DNA of 9,154 bases from JAGOEF01 sp029564465. Its GTDB lineage: Bacteria > Bacteroidota > Bacteroidia > Bacteroidales > ML635J-15. The notes beneath the pieces are model-generated. The model did no database searches, was not told where the DNA came from, and was given only the letters and a program-made list of their open reading frames with translations. The first letter of the stretch is position 1. Every line of letters starts with the position of its first letter. The DNA is taken from contig JAKQPY010000191.1 of the NCBI GenBank assembly GCA_029564465.1, forward strand, positions 1-9,154, given 5' to 3'. Positions 5,074 to 9,154 of the stretch are shown one piece after another. Both the position numbers and the translations under genes were made by a program.

Positions 5074-6099
5074 TTATTTCCCGTAATCTTCAAGCGAAAA
5101 AATCCGGATGGTAGCTACTTTAAAGACATCTCCCCAGTTGGTATACGTAAGTGCCAGTAATCCGCCGTCGGGCGACCAGGCAACACTGTTCATATAGGGG
5201 CAGTCAATCTTCATTGATTGCACCAAATCACCGTTTTCAGCACTGTAAACGGCAAAAGTCTGGTGCGGGTCCATGCCCGTAATGGCAATGTGCTTGCCGT
5301 CGGGGCTAAAGTCAATATCACTTACAGAACCTTCGAAACCCTTAAGGCTAAACTTCAATTCGCCTTCGGGAACGCTCCATACAACAGCCGTATTGTTGTA
5401 AAAACCTGCAGCAACGGATTTTCCGTCACGGCTGAATTTCACCACATTGCACTGACCGGGGTAACTGATACTTTTTATTTTACGGAGGTTCTCCATATCG
5501 TAAATATTGATCCCGGTGTGTTTTTCTGTGGTAATTGCAGCAACAATATAAAATCCGTCAGGACTGATATCGAAACTCCACAAACCAGCCTCGGACGCTA
5601 CTATCTCACTGAAACTACCATCAGGTACATTGTATGCTGCAATTACCTGCTTATCGCCCATGAAACCTGAAACATACAGTACATTTCCCGAAGGCGAAAA
5701 GGCAATATCTGCCACGGTTTCGAACCCATCGATACTCGCTGTTTCTTCAAGGCTCAGGGCATTATGAATCTTCACGGGGTCGTTTTCGTATGCGTTGAAA
5801 ATATAATAGGCTACATATTGGTTGCTGCTGTTCAGTGCGATTCCCTTAGGGTAATTCTCGAAAGGGAGCGATTCGGTTTTACGGATGATTTCGCCCGTTT
5901 CAGGATTGATTACCGCAATCTGCCGTTCACCACCGCAGGTGTATAACTCTGAACCATCGTTATTCCACACAGCGCCCCATACAGTTTGTACGTGGCAGAA
6001 AATATCAAACGGCTTCGAACGGAAAAGATGCGAATCCTGTGTGAATGCATGCATCGAAAAAACGAAGCATATTATCGAAAACAACACTAATTTTTTCAT
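5074..6099 (-). CDS. Exported seven-bladed beta-propeller protein (WD40/YncE-like repeats)
   Basis: This 341-residue protein has a signal peptide (residues 1-20, ending H-A-F-T before Gln21). Seven beta-propeller repeats then fill the chain, at about 40-67, 84-115, 128-160, 173-203, 217-246, 258-290 and 303-337. Each has a strand such as D-I-A-F-S-P-S-G, D-I-D-F-S-P-D-G or S-V-A-W-S-P-D-G, followed by a strand-turn ending like V-Y-x-x-E-N-G. Such propellers are usually binding scaffolds, and no catalytic residues are evident, so the ligand is unknown. The protein ends just after the last blade, without a T9SS tail, so a periplasmic location is likely. It is divergent from the transporter gene to its right and convergent with the unknown exported gene to its left. 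A candidate promoter lies at 6129-6162. Confidence 0.85.
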   Translation of the reverse strand: MKKLVLFSIICFVFSMHAFTQDSHLFRSKPFDIFCHVQTVWGAVWNNDGSELYTCGGERQIAVINPETGEIIRKTESLPFENYPKGIALNSSNQYVAYYIFNAYENDPVKIHNALSLEETASIDGFETVADIAFSPSGNVLYVSGFMGDKQVIAAYNVPDGSFSEIVASEAGLWSFDISPDGFYIVAAITTEKHTGINIYDMENLRKIKSISYPGQCNVVKFSRDGKSVAAGFYNNTAVVWSVPEGELKFSLKGFEGSVSDIDFSPDGKHIAITGMDPHQTFAVYSAENGDLVQSMKIDCPYMNSVAWSPDGGLLALTYTNWGDVFKVATIRIFSLEDYGK

Positions 6100-6128
6100 A
6101 GTTTTTTATTTTAAATCTGACCAGGTTG

Positions 6129-6162
6129 TAAAAATAGTATTTTATTCAAAACAAATACCAAA
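6129..6162 (-). promoter_or_regulatory. Candidate promoter for the beta-propeller gene
   Basis: On the minus strand TTTG (6162-6159) is followed after 22 bp by TATTTTTA (6136-6129), a seven-of-eight match to TAnnTTTG. The ATG lies about 30 bp further on, which fits Bacteroidota promoter geometry. Confidence 0.35.
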
Positions 6163-6206
6163 TCGTTAATCACGGCAGAAAAACTCTGATCTGTCGGAAT
6201 ACATGC

Positions 6207-6238
6207 TTTTTGCAATACGCAGAAATTCACTAATTTCG
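6207..6238 (+). promoter_or_regulatory. Candidate promoter for the MFS transporter, and the reason for its start choice
   Basis: TTTTTG (6207-6212), an 18-bp gap and TAATTTCG (6231-6238) closely match the TTTG/TAnnTTTG promoter pattern of Bacteroidota. Transcription would start near 6245, after the ATG at 6203 but before the ATG at 6263. Confidence 0.45.
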
Positions 6239-6262
6239 CAGGTCAATAATATTATTCATGGC

Positions 6263-7576
6263 ATGGCCATCGGGATTTTTCAAAAAATCGGGAATCTTAC
6301 TGCTGCTGAGAAAAAAACTTTCGGATTGCACCTGATGTATTCGGTGTTCGAAGGCAGTATTTTCGGGGCATTTCTGATGAATGAATTTGTCTTTCTGAAA
6401 AGTCTCAGGGGAAGCAGCTATTTATTGGGGGTACTGTTTGTATTCAGCATGGCGGTTTTTCTGTTGCTCATTGTTGGCAATCACGTACTGAGCCGTAACA
6501 GCAACAAACGTAAATTACTGCGGGTTACTGCAGTAGCTACCCGGCTGCCCTTGCTGCTGTTTGCATTCTTCCCTTCCGACCTGAACGTGTATCTGGGCAA
6601 CCCAATATGGCACTATGCCTTTCTGTCGATTTTTTTATTGTATTATCTGAGTACCCCTGTCACCTACCCTACCATGAACCTGCTGCTGCGTTCGAACTAC
6701 CGCATCGGGCACTTCGGAAAACTGTTCGGGTATGCCAACACGGTGAACAAACTGTTTGCCTTTATTGCCACATTTGTGTTTGGGTGGCTGCTCGAAACCG
6801 ATTATACCGTTTTCAGGGTGGTATATCCTGTTTGCGGGCTGATGGGTCTGGCATCGCTGCTCAGTTTGTCGGTGATTCCATATGAGGAAGAAGTGTCGGC
6901 GCGTGATAGATCAGGCTTTTTTACATCCGTAAAACACTCTTTCAATCATTGGGTCGGCTTATTGAAAAACAACCGTCCGTTTTTAAGTTTTGAGTTGGGA
7001 TTTATGGTTTACGGACTGGGATTTATGCTCACCGTTTCGGCCATTACCCTGTATCTCGAAGGCAGGCTGGGCTTATCGTATCTGAGTTATGCCGGATACC
7101 GGAACTATGCAGCGGTTATCACTATTCTGTTTATGCCGGTATTCAGCCGGTTTATCGACCGCATCGATCCGCGTAGTTTTGCCAGAATCACCTATTGGCT
7201 CTTGCTGCTCTATACCTTGTTTATTTTGCTGACGTACTGGTTCCCTGACCATTTTATGTGGAACAGCTATCAGATATTTCCCCTGTTGCTGGTATCGTTT
7301 GCCTGTCTGGGTTTTTTCAATGCCAGCATGGGCTTGCTATGGTATATCGGGTCGTCGTACTATTGCCCCGACGACAGGCTTAGCGGTGATTATCAAAGTG
7401 TTCACCTGTCGTTTGTCGGCATCAGGGCATTGATTGCCCCGCTTGCCGGTGTATATTTCTACGAGACATTTGGAATGGTATTTACATTTGGTTTTGCCAT
7501 CAGTATTCTGTTGGCCGCCATTGGCATGACACTGTATTCGCAACGGAAAACACCGCTATTGGGTAAACCGGTTTAA
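6263..7576 (+). CDS. Major facilitator superfamily (MFS) transporter
   Basis: This 437-residue inner-membrane protein has about 11-12 hydrophobic segments, among them 23-45, 52-72, 95-104, 117-137, 163-177, 187-205, 243-263, 282-296, 311-327, 338-358, 384-401 and 405-425. A polar central loop at about 206-238 separates the two halves, as in MFS permeases. The loop R-S-N-Y-R-I-G-H-F-G-K-L-F-G-Y-A (143-158) resembles the basic, glycine-rich cytoplasmic loop that marks the family. The substrate cannot be assigned. The frame is open from an ATG at 6203, giving 20 extra residues, but the promoter-like boxes at 6207-6238 fall inside that extension, so I prefer 6263. The gene is divergent from the propeller gene and separated from the next gene by 64 bp that holds its own -7 box. 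Confidence 0.82.
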   Translation: MAIGIFQKIGNLTAAEKKTFGLHLMYSVFEGSIFGAFLMNEFVFLKSLRGSSYLLGVLFVFSMAVFLLLIVGNHVLSRNSNKRKLLRVTAVATRLPLLLFAFFPSDLNVYLGNPIWHYAFLSIFLLYYLSTPVTYPTMNLLLRSNYRIGHFGKLFGYANTVNKLFAFIATFVFGWLLETDYTVFRVVYPVCGLMGLASLLSLSVIPYEEEVSARDRSGFFTSVKHSFNHWVGLLKNNRPFLSFELGFMVYGLGFMLTVSAITLYLEGRLGLSYLSYAGYRNYAAVITILFMPVFSRFIDRIDPRSFARITYWLLLLYTLFILLTYWFPDHFMWNSYQIFPLLLVSFACLGFFNASMGLLWYIGSSYYCPDDRLSGDYQSVHLSFVGIRALIAPLAGVYFYETFGMVFTFGFAISILLAAIGMTLYSQRKTPLLGKPV

Positions 7577-7615
7577 AATTGCAGAAACGCATATCAAAAA
7601 TGGCAAATTTTAAAC

Positions 7616-7623
7616 TATTTTTG
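7616..7623 (+). promoter_or_regulatory. Candidate -7 box for the CNNM/CBS gene
   Basis: TATTTTTG matches TAnnTTTG exactly and lies 17 bp before the ATG at 7641. The leader is A+T-rich without a Shine-Dalgarno sequence. No convincing -33 element is visible. Confidence 0.4.
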
Positions 7624-7640
7624 CAAAAATTTTAATTAAG

Positions 7641-8723
7641 ATGGGTCTGTTGTTAATATACCTGTTTCTGGCACTTATTATTTCGTTTTTGTGTTCTATA
7701 GCCGAAGCGGTGTTACTTTCGGTTCCGATGTCGTTTCTCAGGGTAAAAGAAGCCGAAGGGAATCAAGGGGCAAAACTGATGATCCGTCTTAAGCAAAAAA
7801 TCGACAAATCCTTATCTGCCATTCTCACGCTGAACACCGTTGCACACACCGTAGGAGCTGCCGGAGTGGGTGCGCAGGCGATTAAAGTGTTTGGAGAACA
7901 ATGGTTTGGCTGGGTATCGGCGATCCTTACCCTGCTGATTCTGGTACTCACCGAGATTACCCCAAAAACCATTGGGGCCCGGTTCTGGCGTAAACTTTCG
8001 ATGCCGGCCGGTTCACTCATTCAACTGATGATAATTATTACCTATCCGTTGGTATTTATTTCATGGCTGATAACACGCTTGATTTCCGGGAAAAATTCAG
8101 CACAAACCACCAGTCGCGAAGAAATTTCGGCACTGGCTACCATTGGCACCGAAGAAGGTATTATCGGAGAAAAGGAAAATAAAATCATTCAAAACCTGTT
8201 TCGCCTGAAAACGATTAAAACATCCGAAATCATGACACCCCGCGTTGTGGTTTCCACAGCAAACGAAGACATGAAACTGGAAGATTTTTTAAGGAATAAA
8301 GATTATCTGAAGTTTTCGCGCATACCGGTTTATTCCGGAAAAGAAGAAAATATTTCGGGCTATGTATTCCGGCAAACCGTGTTCGAAAAACTGGCTGAAG
8401 ACCGCGAAGGTTTACGACTCGCCGATTTAAAGCGTACCATTATTTTTGTACCCGACTCGAAGCCATTGTTTGGTGTCTGGGAGCAAATGCTGGCCGGCAA
8501 GGAACAAATAGCCGTGGTGGTTGACGAGTATGGCGGGTTCGATGGCATTGTTACAATGGAAGACATTATAGAAACCCTGTTGGGATTCGAGTTGGTTGAC
8601 GAAAAAGACACCATTGCTGATATGCAGCAGTTTGCCCGTGAACGATGGAATATGCGTCAGGAAAAATACCGCATGATTGATAAAATCGATAATCCAAAGA
8701 ACACGGAATCAGAAGACAATTGA
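7641..8723 (+). CDS. CNNM (DUF21) and CBS-pair membrane protein, hemolysin/CorC-related
   Basis: This 360-residue protein has an N-terminal CNNM/DUF21 membrane domain (about 1-150) with hydrophobic segments at 3-28, 92-104 and 125-149, and the conserved T-E-I-T-P-K-T motif at 104-110. A cytosolic pair of CBS domains follows (about 193-250 and 262-318), with I-M-T-P-R (197-201) opening the first and V-V-V-D-E-Y-G-G-F-D-G-I-V-T (292-305) in the second. Family members are linked to divalent cation (Mg/Co) homeostasis, and the CBS pair probably binds a nucleotide. The chain stops about 42 residues after the second CBS domain, so the C-terminal CorC_HlyC domain found in many homologues is absent. 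The transporter upstream is on the same strand, but the -7 box at 7616 suggests independent transcription. Confidence 0.9.
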   Translation: MGLLLIYLFLALIISFLCSIAEAVLLSVPMSFLRVKEAEGNQGAKLMIRLKQKIDKSLSAILTLNTVAHTVGAAGVGAQAIKVFGEQWFGWVSAILTLLILVLTEITPKTIGARFWRKLSMPAGSLIQLMIIITYPLVFISWLITRLISGKNSAQTTSREEISALATIGTEEGIIGEKENKIIQNLFRLKTIKTSEIMTPRVVVSTANEDMKLEDFLRNKDYLKFSRIPVYSGKEENISGYVFRQTVFEKLAEDREGLRLADLKRTIIFVPDSKPLFGVWEQMLAGKEQIAVVVDEYGGFDGIVTMEDIIETLLGFELVDEKDTIADMQQFARERWNMRQEKYRMIDKIDNPKNTESEDN

Positions 8724-8728
8724 TAGAC

Positions 8729-8840
8729 ATGTCAAATGTCAAATGTCTGATGTTTTTAAAATGATTTTGGGAGGGATAAATGTTCTTCGACCTCAAAACC
8801 CACATTTAACATTTGACTTTTGACATCAGACATTTGACGT
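8729..8840. repeat. Large imperfect hairpin built of heptamer repeats, between convergent genes
   Basis: GTCAAATGTCTGATGT (8738-8753) and its exact reverse complement (8823-8838) form a 16-bp inverted repeat. Both arms are runs of one 7-bp unit. The left arm has TCAAATG, TCAAATG, TCTGATG (8732-8752). The right arm, on the plus strand, has CATTTAA, CATTTGA, CTTTTGA, CATCAGA, CATTTGA (8803-8837). Inside, TTTTGGGAGG and CCTCAAAA give a second, bulged pairing. It fills the 128-bp gap between convergent genes and could stop transcription from both sides. Confidence 0.75.
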
Positions 8841-8851
8841 ATAAGTGTGGT

Positions 8852-9154
8852 TTACACCCTGTTAATGGCAATTACGGGATCGAGGCGGGCTGCAGCGCGG
8901 GCAGGGGCAAATCCCGAAACCACACCAATTCCGAACGAAATCAGGAATCCGGTAATAATATTGCCTGCCGACAACGAGAACTTGATGCTTTCGACTGCTC
9001 CGGCAGCAAGAAGGGTTCCCAGCCAGACCAGTATAAGTCCGAGCATTCCGCCGAGCAAGCTCAGCACAACCGCTTCCGACAGAAATTGAACAAGAATAAG
9101 GTATTGCTTTGCCCCTATCGCCTTTTGAATGCCGATAATTTTTGTACGTTCACG
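8852..9154 (-). CDS. C-terminus of an FtsX/MacB-type ABC transporter permease, cut by the window edge
   Basis: The minus-strand frame is open from the right edge to the TAA at 8854-8852, giving the last 100 residues. It starts R-E-R-T-K-I-I-G-I-Q-K-A-I-G-A, the conserved cytoplasmic segment of FtsX-fold permeases (usually R-x-x-E-I-G-I-x-K-A-x-G-A). Two membrane helices follow (about 28-52 and 65-81), then the terminal A-P-A-R-x-A-A-x-L-D-P-V-x-A-I motif typical of MacB-like permeases. Such permeases work with an ATPase and often an adaptor protein in export or lipoprotein release. The partner genes would lie beyond the right edge. The true end of the gene is certain, the substrate is not. 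Confidence 0.88.
   Translation of the reverse strand, partial: RERTKIIGIQKAIGAKQYLILVQFLSEAVVLSLLGGMLGLILVWLGTLLAAGAVESIKFSLSAGNIITGFLISFGIGVVSGFAPARAAARLDPVIAINRV

Noticed and set aside
4896..5114. Short plus-strand open frame over the D-E hairpins
   Set aside because: It is made of hairpin sequence and runs into the antisense end of the beta-propeller gene.
7564..7575. Perfect 12-bp palindrome TAAACCGGTTTA at the end of the MFS gene
   Set aside because: It has no loop, overlaps the stop codon and has no T tract, so neither a terminator nor an operator call is supported.
8847..9089. Plus-strand open frame of 80 codons near the right edge
   Set aside because: It is antisense to the permease, whose frame is open to the edge and carries conserved family motifs.

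Overview
The window looks like a chromosomal segment of a member of the Bacteroidota. One encoded protein ends in a type IX secretion (Por) sorting domain. Gene starts lack Shine-Dalgarno sequences and sit in A-rich leaders, several upstream regions carry TAnnTTTG-type -7 boxes, and the transposase and YhcG variants are of kinds common in this phylum. A more exact placement cannot be made from sequence alone.

Layout. Positions 1-750 are mobile-element DNA: the C-terminal tail of a DDE (IS4-like) transposase, then a complete REP-associated tyrosine transposase (RAYT, HUH/Y1 family). Positions 750-1237 are non-coding and packed with small hairpins. Four 29-32 bp REP-like imperfect palindromes occur there, inside a 105-bp direct duplication, together with an unrelated dispersed repeat. 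Positions 1238-2551 encode an exported two-HKD phospholipase D-superfamily protein with a T9SS sorting tail, followed by a terminator-like stem and a decayed hairpin copy. Positions 2735-4880 form a visibly A+T-rich block: a YhcG/DUF1016 PDDEXK nuclease, a small lipoprotein and an unrecognised exported protein. Another inverted pair of the same REP-like hairpins lies at 4936-5022. Then come a minus-strand exported beta-propeller (WD40-like) protein, a divergent MFS transporter, a CNNM/CBS membrane protein, a hairpin built of heptamer repeats, and the C-terminus of a minus-strand FtsX/MacB-type ABC permease running off the right edge.

How it fits together. The strongest non-obvious signal is the RAYT gene together with seven related hairpins in this window. 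They share a 10-bp stem, a 9-10 nt loop with a short inner stem and one bulged base, and the stems show compensatory base changes. Two sets are arranged as inverted pairs, as in REPIN/BIME elements. The A+T-rich nuclease block lies between two same-orientation copies (2650-2679 and 4993-5022), which suggests an accessory insertion. The right third (5074-9154) looks like ordinary chromosomal genes, and I see no functional operon linking them.
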